Shown here in pieces: positions 1 to 8,805 of a stretch of 64,000 bases of DNA. Source of the DNA: Nakamurella flavida. GTDB lineage: Bacteria; Actinomycetota; Actinomycetes; Mycobacteriales; Nakamurellaceae. Position 1 is the first letter of the stretch. Each line of letters starts with the position of its first letter. Made by a program: the position numbers and the translations under genes. The notes under the pieces are model-generated. The model was not told where the DNA came from, ran no database searches, and worked only from the letters and a program-made list of their open reading frames with translations. The stretch is taken from the NCBI RefSeq assembly GCF_030811475.1, contig NZ_JAUSQV010000001.1, forward strand, positions 1,178,001-1,242,000, written 5' to 3'.

Positions 1-169
1 CGGCGTCCAGGTCGACGAACAGCGCACCGGGCAGGTGCCCGGCCCGGTGGGCGGCCGGGTCGGCGCCGGCGAGTGTCCACCGGACGTCGAGCAGGACCGG
101 CGGGTGCCCGGACGCGAGGCGGTCGGCCAGCTCGGCCGCGGTGATCAGGGGCGAGGGTGCGGTCGTCAT
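1..169 (-). CDS. Sulfurtransferase (rhodanese family), N-terminal part only
   Basis: The gene starts at an ATG on the minus strand at 169 and runs off the left edge, so only the first 56 residues are visible. They read as the start of a thiosulfate/3-mercaptopyruvate sulfurtransferase: ITAAELADRL, then a VLLDVRW strand, then AHRAGHLPGALFVDLD, which matches the strand-loop layout of the first (inactive) rhodanese domain, including the typical H-x-x-GHLPGA-x-FVD stretch. The catalytic cysteine lies in the second domain and is outside the window. The gene is divergent from the ideR-like regulator, with 77 nt between the starts. Confidence 0.8.
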   Translation of the reverse strand, partial: MTTAPSPLITAAELADRLASGHPPVLLDVRWTLAGADPAAHRAGHLPGALFVDLDA

Positions 170-210
170 CCCGGCAGTGTGCCCGGACCGGACGGAGCGT
201 TGCCGCCGGG

Positions 211-216
211 TAGGAT
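211..216 (+). promoter_or_regulatory. Candidate -10 box for the ideR-like gene
   Basis: TAGGAT fits the actinobacterial -10 pattern and lies 31 nt before the GTG start at 247. A purine-rich AAGGGG ribosome site lies between them at about 231-236. No convincing -35 is visible, so this is tentative. Confidence 0.3.
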
Positions 217-246
217 CGACACCGGCGAGTAAGGGGATATTCCAGG

Positions 247-939
247 GTGAACGATCTGATCGATACCACCGAGATGTACCTGCGCACGATCTTCGAGCTG
301 GAGGAGGAGGGCATCGTCCCGCTCCGGGCCCGGATCGCGGAGCGGCTCAACCAGAGCGGCCCGACCGTCAGCCAGACGGTCGCCCGCATGCAGCGGGACG
401 GGCTGCTCGTCGTATCCGACGACCGTCATCTCGAACTGACCGACGCCGGGCGGGAACGCGCCGTGTCGGTCATGCGCAAGCACCGGCTGGCCGAACGCCT
501 GCTGCTCGACGTCATCGGGCTCGACTGGCAGGACGTGCACGTCGAGGCGTGCCGCTGGGAACACGTGATGAGCGAGCAGGTCGAGCAGAAGCTCGTGGCC
601 CTGCTCGGCCACCCGCAGACCTCCCCGTACGGCAACCCCATCCCCGGACTGGACTCCCTCGGCGAGACGGCACCGTCGGTCCAGGAGACCCACCGGGACC
701 TGATCAGCGCCGAGGCCGCCGCCGTGCGCGGGGGTCGGTTCGAGGTGCGCCGCATCATCGAGATCGTGCAGAACCAGCCGGGAGTGATGGACCGGCTGCA
801 GCGGGCCGGGGTCGTCCCCGGCGCCGTGCTCCAGTTCGAGGTCCGCAACGACGCCCTGGTGGTGGTCGACGGGCCCATCTCCACCGAACTGCACCCGGAC
901 GTCGCCCACGGCATCCACGTCCGCCCGGCGGCCGCCTGA
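247..939 (+). CDS. ideR: Iron/manganese-dependent transcriptional regulator, DtxR/IdeR family
   Basis: This 230-residue protein has the DtxR architecture: an N-terminal winged helix (about 1-70), a metal-binding dimerization domain (71-140) and a C-terminal SH3-like domain (150-226). Numbering matches DtxR/IdeR directly: Met10, Cys102, Glu105 and His106 for the regulatory site and His79, Glu83 and His98 for the ancillary site are all present. It is therefore expected to bind Fe(II) and repress iron-uptake and siderophore genes. The start is a GTG preceded by AAGGGG. No iron-box repeat is visible near its own promoter. A strong hairpin follows the stop. Paralogy with MntR cannot be excluded, but the SH3 domain and the length favour IdeR. 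Confidence 0.88.
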   Translation: MNDLIDTTEMYLRTIFELEEEGIVPLRARIAERLNQSGPTVSQTVARMQRDGLLVVSDDRHLELTDAGRERAVSVMRKHRLAERLLLDVIGLDWQDVHVEACRWEHVMSEQVEQKLVALLGHPQTSPYGNPIPGLDSLGETAPSVQETHRDLISAEAAAVRGGRFEVRRIIEIVQNQPGVMDRLQRAGVVPGAVLQFEVRNDALVVVDGPISTELHPDVAHGIHVRPAAA

Positions 940-954
940 GCCGATGAGCACGCA

Positions 955-984
955 GAGCCCGGGTCGGAACACCGACCCGGGCTC
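955..984. terminator. Bidirectional hairpin terminator between ideR and gntK
   Basis: A perfect 13-bp inverted repeat (955-967 with 972-984, loop AACA) sits between two convergent genes. It has no clear T-tract, as is common in high-GC actinobacteria. Its position and symmetry suggest it serves both strands. Confidence 0.65.
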
Positions 985-1010
985 CGTGCTGTGGCGTCCT
1001 GAGCCGCGAC

Positions 1011-1619
1011 TCAGCTCTGCGGGGTCTGCACGGACGACGCACCGGGACGCGGGGCACCCAGCGCGGACGACCCGTAGGCCGGTTGCAGACGCAGCGCGTG
1101 GATGATCTCGGCCGCCTCCTCCGCGGGGGAACGACCCAGGTCCACGACCAGGGTCTGCTCGTCCTCCCCCGGCGGTTCCAGCGTGGCCAGCTGGGACTTC
1201 AGCAGGGCCGGGGGCATGAAGTGGCCGGTCCGGGTGGCCATCCGGCGGGTGATCACCTCGTCGTTGCCGGACAGGTGCACGAACCACACGTTCTCCCGGC
1301 GCATCCGGTCGCGGTAGATCCGCTTGAGCGCGGAGCAGGTGATGATGCCGGGCTGCCCGGCGTCGGTGTGCTCGCGGATCCAGCCGGCCACCACATCCAG
1401 CCAGGGCCAACGATCCTCGTCGGTGAGCGGTTCGCCCGCGGCCATCTTCGCCACGTTGCTCTCGGGGTGCATGTCGTCGCCCTCGGCGAAGTCCCAGCCC
1501 AGTTGACCGGCCAGGATCGCGGCCACGGTGGACTTCCCGGACCCGGACACCCCCATGATCACCAGCACCGGCTGCTGGGGTGGGACGGGCTTGCGAGCCT
1601 GCGGGGGGACCACGGCCAT
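1011..1619 (-). CDS. gntK: Gluconokinase
   Basis: The product phosphorylates D-gluconate to 6-phosphogluconate with ATP, feeding the pentose-phosphate or Entner-Doudoroff pathways in the cytosol. Residues 23-31 are the P-loop GVSGSGKST. Downstream the family pattern EGDDMHPESNVAKM (substrate and Mg binding) and ITCSALKRIYRDRMR are intact, followed by VHLSG and HFMPPALLKSQLATLE. The length of 202 residues is slightly above the usual 160-180 because of a Pro-rich 18-residue N-terminal extension and a C-terminal tail. A GAAGGAG ribosome site precedes the ATG. It is convergent with ideR, and no gluconate permease is adjacent. Confidence 0.93.
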   Translation of the reverse strand: MAVVPPQARKPVPPQQPVLVIMGVSGSGKSTVAAILAGQLGWDFAEGDDMHPESNVAKMAAGEPLTDEDRWPWLDVVAGWIREHTDAGQPGIITCSALKRIYRDRMRRENVWFVHLSGNDEVITRRMATRTGHFMPPALLKSQLATLEPPGEDEQTLVVDLGRSPAEEAAEIIHALRLQPAYGSSALGAPRPGASSVQTPQS

Positions 1620-1766
1620 GGGGACTCCTTCGACGTCGATGGCAGGTGTCGCCGTTCCGCGGGCGGCGCGGCGACGGCCCCAGTGTGTCGGTCCGGGGCC
1701 ACCGCGCCAACCGGGACCGACCGGGAGACCGACCGGCCCCGGGAGCGGGGCCGGTCGATCACGCGA

Positions 1767-2660
1767 TCACGGGGTGGGCGAACCGCCGGTCACGCTGAGG
1801 GTGGCGCCGAGGACGTAGCTGGATTCCTGGCTGGCCAGGAACACGTAGGCCGGGGCCAGCTCGGCCGGCTGGCCGGGGCGGCCCAGCTCGGCCTGGGCAC
1901 CGAACTCCGGGACCGCGTCGGCGGGCTGGCCGCCGACGACCTGCAGCGGGGTCCACACCGGGCCGGGGGCGACCACGTTGACGCGGATGCCCTTCTTGGC
2001 GACCTGCTGGGCCATCGCCTTGGAGAAGGTGTTGATGGACGCCTTGGTGGTGGCGTAGTCCAGCAGCATCGGTGACGGCGTGTACGCCTGCACCGAGGAC
2101 GAGTTGATGATGGTGCTGCCCGGCTTCATGTGCGGGACGGCCGCCTTGCTGAGCCAGAACGTCGCGTAGACGTTCGTCTTGAACGTGTCGTCGAACTGCT
2201 GGGTGGTCAGGTCGGCGATGTCCTCGACGGCCTGCTGCTTGCCGGCGTTGTTGACCAGGATGTCCAGTCCGCCGAGCTCGGCCACGGCGGTGGCGATGAG
2301 CTGCTCGCAGTAGCTCTCGTCCTTCAGGTCACCGGGGTAGGCCACGGCCTTGCGGCCGGCGGCCTCGACGAGGGCGACGACCTCGCGGGCGTCCGGCTCC
2401 TCCTCGGGCAGGTAGGACAGCACGACATCGGCGCCCTCACGGGCGAAGGCGATGGCCACGGCGCGACCGATGCCGCTGTCCGCACCGGTGACGACGGCCT
2501 TGCGGCCGGTGAGCCGGCCGGTCCCGCGGTAGGTCTCCTCGCCGTGGTCGGGCTTGGGGTCCATGTCCCGGGCCAGACCCGGCTCGGACTGCTGCTGCTC
2601 GGCGAACTCCGGCTGCGGGTACTGGGTGGTCGGATCCTGGAAGGTGTACTGGTCGGTCAT
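1767..2660 (-). CDS. NAD(P)-dependent short-chain dehydrogenase (glucose/general-stress-protein-39 type)
   Basis: A 297-residue classical SDR. The nucleotide motif TGADSGIG lies at 58-65, NNAG at 137-140, the catalytic serine region INSSSVQAY around 185-193, and the YATTK active site has Tyr202 and Lys206. The 45-residue Gln/Pro-rich N-terminal extension before the Rossmann fold is typical of the YghA/YdaD/GsbP-like group often called glucose-1- or general-stress dehydrogenases. The ATG at 2660 was chosen over upstream alternatives because a GGAGGA ribosome site sits a few bases before it. The substrate is not determined by sequence. The gene appears monocistronic. Confidence 0.85.
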   Translation of the reverse strand: MTDQYTFQDPTTQYPQPEFAEQQQSEPGLARDMDPKPDHGEETYRGTGRLTGRKAVVTGADSGIGRAVAIAFAREGADVVLSYLPEEEPDAREVVALVEAAGRKAVAYPGDLKDESYCEQLIATAVAELGGLDILVNNAGKQQAVEDIADLTTQQFDDTFKTNVYATFWLSKAAVPHMKPGSTIINSSSVQAYTPSPMLLDYATTKASINTFSKAMAQQVAKKGIRVNVVAPGPVWTPLQVVGGQPADAVPEFGAQAELGRPGQPAELAPAYVFLASQESSYVLGATLSVTGGSPTP

Positions 2661-2910
2661 GTCGTCCTCCGGGGACGTGGGCCGGCCCGGGCGCACACGC
2701 GTGCACCGCAGGACCGGCAGGACGGGCGGCCACGGTCTGGACCGCCCGGTCGAGGACCCGGGACGTCGCGGACCGGGGGACGGCTGCGACGGGCGGTGTC
2801 CGGAGCCGACCCGGCAGGGCGACCCCGATCCCACAGTAGACGTGTCATCCACCGCCGCCCCCGGCCGACTCCACCCCGCGATCGCGACCCGGCGGCGCCG
2901 CGAGCCGCCG

Positions 2911-4896
2911 TCAGGCCGGGTCGTCGCGGGAGACCACGTCCAGGAACAGCCGGCGGGCCCGGTCCAGCCCGGCCTGCGAGGCGACCGCCACCGGGAACCC
3001 CGCCGGGAGCGTGTCCCGCACTTCCCGGATCAGCTGGTGGCGGCGGTCGTTGCGGCGGTGGGCCGGCAGGTCGCCGAGGCTGTCGGCTAGCCGGTCGAGT
3101 GCCTCGCCCGGGAACACCCGGTCCCACTGCTCGCGTTCGGGACCGAACCCCCAGGCCGACCGGTCCGGACGGGTGGACCGCAGGGCGGCGGTGGCGACGA
3201 GATCGACGGCGTCGTCGGTGATCTCGACGCCGTAGTCCGCCCGGGCCTGTTCCGGGCCGACCAACCCGGAGAGCACATCGGCCAGGACGGCGGCAGGCTC
3301 CCGGTCGAAGGGGTGGCCGTACCCGCCGGCCCCCGCGGTCCGCAGCACCACCCGGTCACCCGGCCGCAGCGGCACGACATCGACCACGGAGAGCCGGATC
3401 TCGCCGGGCGCACCCTCGTTGACGACCATCTCGGTGGCCGACCCCGGCCCGCCGCCGGCGTACCCCCACGGACGGAAGCGTTGCCGCTCCAGTCCGCGGG
3501 CGAGCAGGCTGCCGTTCTCCAGGGCCTCGAACTCGAGTTCCAGGCCGCACCCGCCGCGCCACCGGCCGGCCCCGCCGGACCCGGTCCGGACGCCGTACCG
3601 CAGCACCCGCACGGCGATCGAGGACTCGACCACCTCGACGGGGTTGTTGGACAGGTTGGAGATGCCGGAGTCGCGGCCGTCGATCCCGTCGGCGCCGTGG
3701 CGCGCGCCGGTCCCGCCGACCATCGGCTCCACCACCTGCACGGTCGACCCGCCGGTGGCCGACGGTGCGAACACGACGGGGACGACCAGGCCGCTGGAGG
3801 CCGCCGGGAGGGTCTGCGGCGCGGCCTGGATGAGCGCCCCGGACACCACGTCGTTGACCCGGGACACCGTCGCGTGGCGGACGCCGATCGCGGCGGGCGC
3901 CTCGGCGTTGAGCAGGGTGCCCGACGGGGCCCGGAACCCGATGCCGTCCATCAGGCCGCCGTTCAGCGGGATCTCCGGGTCCAGGGTGCCGACGAGCGCG
4001 AACAGCCGGGTGACGACCCAGGAGTGGGCGCGGCCCAGGGTCACCACGTTGAGGGCGGACCGCGCCTGGGGATCGGTGCCGGTGAAGTCCAGGTCGACCG
4101 TGCCCGCCCGCACCGTGGCCGTCACGGCCACCCGCAGCGGAACGTCGGAGACGGCGTCGTCGTCCAGGTAGTCGGCGAACCGGTAGACCCCGTCGGCGAG
4201 CCGGGACAGGGCGGAGCGGGCCCGGGCGGCGGTCTGCCGCCGGGCGTGCGCGCCGATCTCGGCGAACCCGGCCGGGCCGTGCTCCCCGACCAGGCCGGCG
4301 ACCCGTTCCCGACCCCGGTCCAGCGAGGCCAGCATGGCGGCCAGGTCGCCGTCGTTGGCGTCCGGCGTGCGGGTGTTGGCCCGGAGCAGTGCCGCCATGC
4401 CGGGCAGCACCCGCCCGGCCGACACGTACTTGACCGGCGGCAGGCGGAGCCCCTCGGCGAACACCGAGTCGTTGAGGACGCTGACCGAGGACGGCACCCG
4501 GCCGCCCACGTCGGAGACGTGGATGAAGGTCCAGCCGTAGCCGATGATCTCGCCGTCGTGGAAGTACGGGGCGATGGCGTGCACGTCGGGCAGATGGGTG
4601 GACAGCGCGCCGGACAGGTAGGGGTCGTTGGTGAGGATGACGTCACCGGGTTCCAGGCCCTCCCGCTCCCGCACCACGGACACGGCGTGGGAGACGTCCA
4701 GGCCGACGAACCCCGACACCCCGATGGCCTGCGGGTAGGCGATGAACCGGCCGGACAGATCGGCCAGGGCGCAGGCGAAGTCGGCGGTCTCCCGCACGTA
4801 CAGGCTGCGGCTGGCCCGTTGCAGGGTCAGGCACATCTCCTCGGCCACGGCGATCAGCCGGGTCTGGGCGATGTCCTTATCGAGGACCGACAGCAT
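2911..4896 (-). CDS. hyuB: Hydantoinase B / 5-oxoprolinase beta-type subunit
   Basis: This 661-residue protein has the HyuB/OXP2 fold throughout. Recognisable blocks are the N-terminal ARSLYVRETADFACAL-type region, EPGDVILTNDPYLSGALSTHLPD, the HVSDVGGRVPSS segment, and near the C-terminus GGTGARHGADGIDG and the Gly-rich VVLRTAGAGGYG. With HyuA it forms the ATP-dependent enzyme that opens hydantoin or 5-oxoproline rings. The start at 4896 has an AGGAGG site and overlaps the hyuA stop by 20 nt, which implies translational coupling. It is the last gene of the operon beginning with the amidase. Acetone carboxylase-type paralogues share this fold, so the exact substrate is inferred from context only. 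Confidence 0.88.
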   Translation of the reverse strand: MLSVLDKDIAQTRLIAVAEEMCLTLQRASRSLYVRETADFACALADLSGRFIAYPQAIGVSGFVGLDVSHAVSVVREREGLEPGDVILTNDPYLSGALSTHLPDVHAIAPYFHDGEIIGYGWTFIHVSDVGGRVPSSVSVLNDSVFAEGLRLPPVKYVSAGRVLPGMAALLRANTRTPDANDGDLAAMLASLDRGRERVAGLVGEHGPAGFAEIGAHARRQTAARARSALSRLADGVYRFADYLDDDAVSDVPLRVAVTATVRAGTVDLDFTGTDPQARSALNVVTLGRAHSWVVTRLFALVGTLDPEIPLNGGLMDGIGFRAPSGTLLNAEAPAAIGVRHATVSRVNDVVSGALIQAAPQTLPAASSGLVVPVVFAPSATGGSTVQVVEPMVGGTGARHGADGIDGRDSGISNLSNNPVEVVESSIAVRVLRYGVRTGSGGAGRWRGGCGLELEFEALENGSLLARGLERQRFRPWGYAGGGPGSATEMVVNEGAPGEIRLSVVDVVPLRPGDRVVLRTAGAGGYGHPFDREPAAVLADVLSGLVGPEQARADYGVEITDDAVDLVATAALRSTRPDRSAWGFGPEREQWDRVFPGEALDRLADSLGDLPAHRRNDRRHQLIREVRDTLPAGFPVAVASQAGLDRARRLFLDVVSRDDPA

Positions 4897-7066
4897 CGGC
4901 CACCTCCTGCTGCTCGGTGCGGACGAGGTGCAGATCGCCGGACTCGGTGACGGACACCGTCCACCCCGGGGGGACCAGCACACTGGTGTCGGCCTTCTCG
5001 ACCACCGCCGGGCCGGACACCGCACGGGCCCGCGGAGTGCGGTCGGGGTGCCCGGCCGGGTCGGCGAGGACGGGCTCGAGCACCTCGGCGCGGATCCACC
5101 GCCGACCGATCCACACGTCCCGTCCCGGCCGCCGGGCGAGCCGGTGCACCGCGTCACCGGGGTGCAACTCCTGCGCGGCGCCGGTGACGGCCACCCGGAC
5201 CGCGTCGATCTGGACGACGGCGTCGTCGTCGGCGAACCCGTAGTGCCGGGTGTGCGCAGCGGCGAAGGCGGCCCGGATGTCGGCGGCGGCGAGATCCACC
5301 GGCGCGGCCGCACCGTCGACGTCGTGCGTGGTGAGCTCGACGGTCAACGAGGTCGGTTGACCGGTGTACCGGGCATCGGCGGTCACCGACACCTCCCCGG
5401 CACGGCCGGACCCCTGGCTCTCCAGCCAGCCGACGGCCTCGGCGGTCAGATCGGCGGCGATGCGGCTGATCTCGCGGGCGCCCGTGGTGCCGGCGTGATC
5501 ATCGGAGGAGCCCCTCTCGTTCCCGGGGGTCACCGGTACCCGGACCGACGCCACGAAGTCCCGCCGGACCGGGGTCACGGCGGCGCCGAGCGCGCAGAAG
5601 GTCCCCGCGGTGGCCGGGACGATGACCCGGCGGACGCCCAGGGCGTCGGCCAGCATGGCCGCGTGCGTGCCACCGGCACCTCCGAACGCGACGAAGGTGA
5701 ACCGCTCGGGCACCTCGCCGTGCCGGGCCAGCACGGTGCGCACCCGGGCGGCCATCCCGGCCGTGGCCGTCCGGAAGGCGCCGTCCACCACGGCCAGCGC
5801 CGGGGTGGTGCCGTCGACGTCGACGGCGGTGGCCGGCCGGGCCAGGGCGGTCGCGGCCGCCCGGGCGTCCAGCTGCATCGCTCCACCCAGGAACGCCGCC
5901 GCGTCCACGATCCCGGCGTGCACGTAGGCGTCGGTGAGCGCCGGTTCGAGCCCGCCGGCGCCGTAGGCGGCCGGACCGGGATCGGCACCGACACTGGCCG
6001 GGCCGACCCGCAGCGCCGTCTCCGCGCCGGAGTCGTCGGCCCAGATGACCGATCCCCCACCGGCACCGATGGCACTGACCTCCACGACGGGCATGGTCAG
6101 CGGGTGGTCGCCGATGGTGGCGGTGGTGGTGAGCACCGGCCGTCCGCCGCGCAGCACCCCGATGTCGCTGCTCGTCCCGCCCATGTCGATGGTCACCAGG
6201 TCGACCCCGGGCCACAGCCGGGACGCCGCGGCGACGCCGGCGGCCGGTCCGGACAGCACGGTGTCGATGGGCCGCTGCAGCGCCGAGGACAGCGACATCG
6301 ACCCACCGTTGGAGGTGGAGATGAACAGCGGCGCAGCCAGTCCCAGGTCCGCGAGCCGGTCGCGCAGGGTGGTCAGGTACGCGGTCATCAACGGCCGGAT
6401 CTGCGCGTCGAGCACGGCCACGGTGGTCCGCTCGTACTCCCCCGCCTCCGGCCACACCACGGCCGCCGCGGTGACCGGGACGCCGAGGTCGGCGGCCAAC
6501 CGCTCGGCCAGGGCCCGTTCGGTGGCGGCACCGGCGTAGCCGCCGATCAACGAGACGGCCACCGCCTGCACGTCCAGCGCCGCGAGCCGGTCCCGGGCCT
6601 CGGCGTACCCGACGTCGGTCGGCTCGTGCACCGTGCCGCCGCGCGGGGTGAGGCGCACGTCGATCTCCACCACCCGTTCCCGGGGCACCACGGCACGGGG
6701 CGGGCGCGCGTGCAGGTCGAACGACCGGGGCAGCCGGGCCCGACCGATGTGCAGCATGTCCCGGTGCCCGCGCGAGGTCAGCAACGCCACCCGCGCCCCG
6801 CGCCGCTGCAGGATCGCGTTCAGGCCCAGGGTGGTGCCGTGGGTGACGGCGACGACGTCGGCGCCGCCTATGCCCTGCGCGAGCAGGTGTCGCAGCCCGG
6901 TGATCACCGCCCGGGCGGGGTCGGCCGGGGTGCTGGGCACCTTGTGGGCGATCACCCGGGACAGATCGTGACGGGTGCCGCCGGCCGGGACGGCGACGAG
7001 ATCGGTGAACGTTCCGCCGACGTCGATGCCCAGACGCCAGCGCGGGTCGGTGGGGGTGGGGGGCAC
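4877..7066 (-). CDS. hyuA: Hydantoinase A / 5-oxoprolinase alpha-type subunit
   Basis: A 729-residue member of the ASKHA-like HyuA family, which binds ATP and phosphorylates the ring carbonyl of hydantoins or 5-oxoproline. The N-terminal phosphate motif GIDVGGTFTD ends at residue 22. Further signatures are THGTTLGLNAIL, TIDMGGTSSDIG, GPASVGADPGPAAYGAGG and VAFGGAGGTHA, all in family order. It follows the second permease by 7 nt and overlaps hyuB by 20 nt. The order transporter, HyuA, HyuB argues that the imported solute is their substrate. Confidence 0.9.
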   Translation of the reverse strand: MPPTPTDPRWRLGIDVGGTFTDLVAVPAGGTRHDLSRVIAHKVPSTPADPARAVITGLRHLLAQGIGGADVVAVTHGTTLGLNAILQRRGARVALLTSRGHRDMLHIGRARLPRSFDLHARPPRAVVPRERVVEIDVRLTPRGGTVHEPTDVGYAEARDRLAALDVQAVAVSLIGGYAGAATERALAERLAADLGVPVTAAAVVWPEAGEYERTTVAVLDAQIRPLMTAYLTTLRDRLADLGLAAPLFISTSNGGSMSLSSALQRPIDTVLSGPAAGVAAASRLWPGVDLVTIDMGGTSSDIGVLRGGRPVLTTTATIGDHPLTMPVVEVSAIGAGGGSVIWADDSGAETALRVGPASVGADPGPAAYGAGGLEPALTDAYVHAGIVDAAAFLGGAMQLDARAAATALARPATAVDVDGTTPALAVVDGAFRTATAGMAARVRTVLARHGEVPERFTFVAFGGAGGTHAAMLADALGVRRVIVPATAGTFCALGAAVTPVRRDFVASVRVPVTPGNERGSSDDHAGTTGAREISRIAADLTAEAVGWLESQGSGRAGEVSVTADARYTGQPTSLTVELTTHDVDGAAAPVDLAAADIRAAFAAAHTRHYGFADDDAVVQIDAVRVAVTGAAQELHPGDAVHRLARRPGRDVWIGRRWIRAEVLEPVLADPAGHPDRTPRARAVSGPAVVEKADTSVLVPPGWTVSVTESGDLHLVRTEQQEVADAVGPR

Positions 7067-7073
7067 AGGGGTC

Positions 7074-7871
7074 CTAGAGGAGTCGCGAGACGTTGAGGAA
7101 GCGGTCGAGCAGGGCGATGACCAGCACGGAGGCCGCGAGCAGCAGGGTGGAGACCGCGGCGATGGTCGGCTCGAGCTGGACCTGGACGGCCGAGTAGACC
7201 CGGACGGGCACGGTGACGCCGCTGGCGCCGGCGACGAACACCGACACGGCCACCTCGCCCAGGGAGATGACCGCGCCGAGGAAGGCCGCGGCCAGGATTC
7301 CCGGCCGCATCAGCGGCAGGGTCACGGTGAGGAACGCCCGGAGTGGTGAGGCGCCCAGGCTGCGCGCGGCCCGGTTCAGCCGCGGATCGATGCCCGCGGC
7401 GCTGACCGCGGCCACCCGGACGCAGAACGGGAACGTCACCAGCAGATGCGCGAGCACGAGGGCCACCGGCGTGCCGACCAGGCCGGCCCCCTGCAGCTGG
7501 TGCAGCAGGGCCAGGCCCAGCATCACCGCGGGGACGGCGATGGGCGCCAGGAAGATCAGCGCCAGCACCCGGCGGCCGGGGAACTCCCCGGCGCCGACCG
7601 CGTACCCGCCGAGTGTCCCGAGGATCACCACCAGGGGGACGACGATGAGCACGAGCTGGGCCGAGACCGACAGCGACTGCAGCCACTGGGCGTTCTCGAA
7701 GACCTGCCCGTACCAGCGCAGCGACCAGCCGTCCGGTGGGAAGCGGAAGCTGTTGCGGTCGCTGAACGAGCTGAGCACCACGATCAGCAGCGGGAAGACC
7801 AGGAACGCACACACCAGGACCAGCGGCACCGCGGCCAGCACCCGGCGGGACGTGCTGCGGGCGTCAGCCAC
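7074..7871 (-). CDS. ABC transporter permease, spermidine/putrescine (PotC) type
   Basis: A 265-residue inner-membrane protein with about six transmembrane segments, the first at about residues 13-35. The cytoplasmic EAA loop appears as NRAARSLGASPLRAFLTVTLP, with the conserved A-x-x-LGAS and P residues that dock onto the ATPase. The N-terminus, with FSDRNSFRFPPDGWSLRWYGQ after the first helix, is characteristic of PotC/YdcV permeases. It overlaps the upstream permease by 8 nt and precedes hyuA by 7 nt, so it is in the same operon. The solute is inferred, not proven; PotC relatives also carry phosphonates and other organic ions. Confidence 0.87.
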   Translation of the reverse strand: MADARSTSRRVLAAVPLVLVCAFLVFPLLIVVLSSFSDRNSFRFPPDGWSLRWYGQVFENAQWLQSLSVSAQLVLIVVPLVVILGTLGGYAVGAGEFPGRRVLALIFLAPIAVPAVMLGLALLHQLQGAGLVGTPVALVLAHLLVTFPFCVRVAAVSAAGIDPRLNRAARSLGASPLRAFLTVTLPLMRPGILAAAFLGAVISLGEVAVSVFVAGASGVTVPVRVYSAVQVQLEPTIAAVSTLLLAASVLVIALLDRFLNVSRLL

Positions 7872-8805
7872 GGTTGCCCCGTTCCCACACGCGCCCCAAC
7901 GCGGTGATGGCTGCGCAGGCGAGCAGGGTGACGACCAGCAGCACGAAGCTCAACGCCGCCGCCCGGGGCTGGTCGAACGACACCATGGCCTCGTTCTGGA
8001 TGCGCAGCCCGGCCAGCTGCTGGTTGGCCCCGCCGACCAGCAGCGGGGTCACGTAGATGCCCATGGTCAACGAGAAGACCAGCACGGTGCCCGCCACCAG
8101 GCCGGGCGCCGACAGCGGCAGCACGACCCGCAGGAAGGTGCGGATCCGCGACGCCCCCAGGCTGGCCGAGGCCCGCAGCAGGGACCCGTCGATGGCGGTG
8201 AGCGACGCGGTCAGGGTGATGATCGCGAACGGCAGCAGGACGTGCACCACGGCCAGGAACACCGTCCAAGGGGACCGCAGCAGCGGCAGCGACTCGTCGA
8301 TCAGGCCCAGGGCCTGCAGCGTGGAGTTCACCGGTCCCTCCCCCGACATGACGATCCGCCAGCCGAAGGACCGCACCACCTCGGAGGTGAGCAGCGGGGA
8401 GAGCGCGATGGTGAAGACGATCGTGCGACTGGTCCGGCCCGGGGACCGGGCCAGGAACCAGGCCACCGGGTAGGCGAGGACGGCGCAGGTCAGCGACACC
8501 CGGACGGCCAGCCCGAGGCTCTCGACCACCGAACCCCACAGGTAGGAAGTGGTGAACACCTCCCGGTACTGGTCCAGGCCCACGCCGGGCAGCGGGTTGT
8601 TCAGGGCGTCGGTCGGGCGCAGCGAGAGCACGAGCAGACCGGCCAGCGGGACGACGAACGCCCCGACGAGGAACACCGACGGCACCACCGCGGCCAGCGC
8701 CCCGGGATGACGGAATGCCGCCGCCCGGTTCCGGAGGCCGCGCCGGGCCGGGGGTCCCGGCTCGACGGCGGGCACCGGGCGGGCGCCCTGGTGGGTCACC
8801 GTCAC
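7864..8805 (-). CDS. ABC transporter permease, spermidine/putrescine (PotB) type
   Basis: A 313-residue partner permease. The GTG at 8805 overlaps the ATPase stop by 4 nt (GTGA), the coupling style of this operon, so that start was chosen over longer alternatives. After a basic 40-residue N-terminus come about six membrane segments. The motif SLRPTDALNNPLPGVGLDQYREV between the first helix and the core matches PotB-type permeases. The EAA loop reads RASASLGASRIRTFLRVVLP. It should heterodimerize with the PotC-like permease encoded next. Confidence 0.86.
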   Translation of the reverse strand: MTVTHQGARPVPAVEPGPPARRGLRNRAAAFRHPGALAAVVPSVFLVGAFVVPLAGLLVLSLRPTDALNNPLPGVGLDQYREVFTTSYLWGSVVESLGLAVRVSLTCAVLAYPVAWFLARSPGRTSRTIVFTIALSPLLTSEVVRSFGWRIVMSGEGPVNSTLQALGLIDESLPLLRSPWTVFLAVVHVLLPFAIITLTASLTAIDGSLLRASASLGASRIRTFLRVVLPLSAPGLVAGTVLVFSLTMGIYVTPLLVGGANQQLAGLRIQNEAMVSFDQPRAAALSFVLLVVTLLACAAITALGRVWERGNRG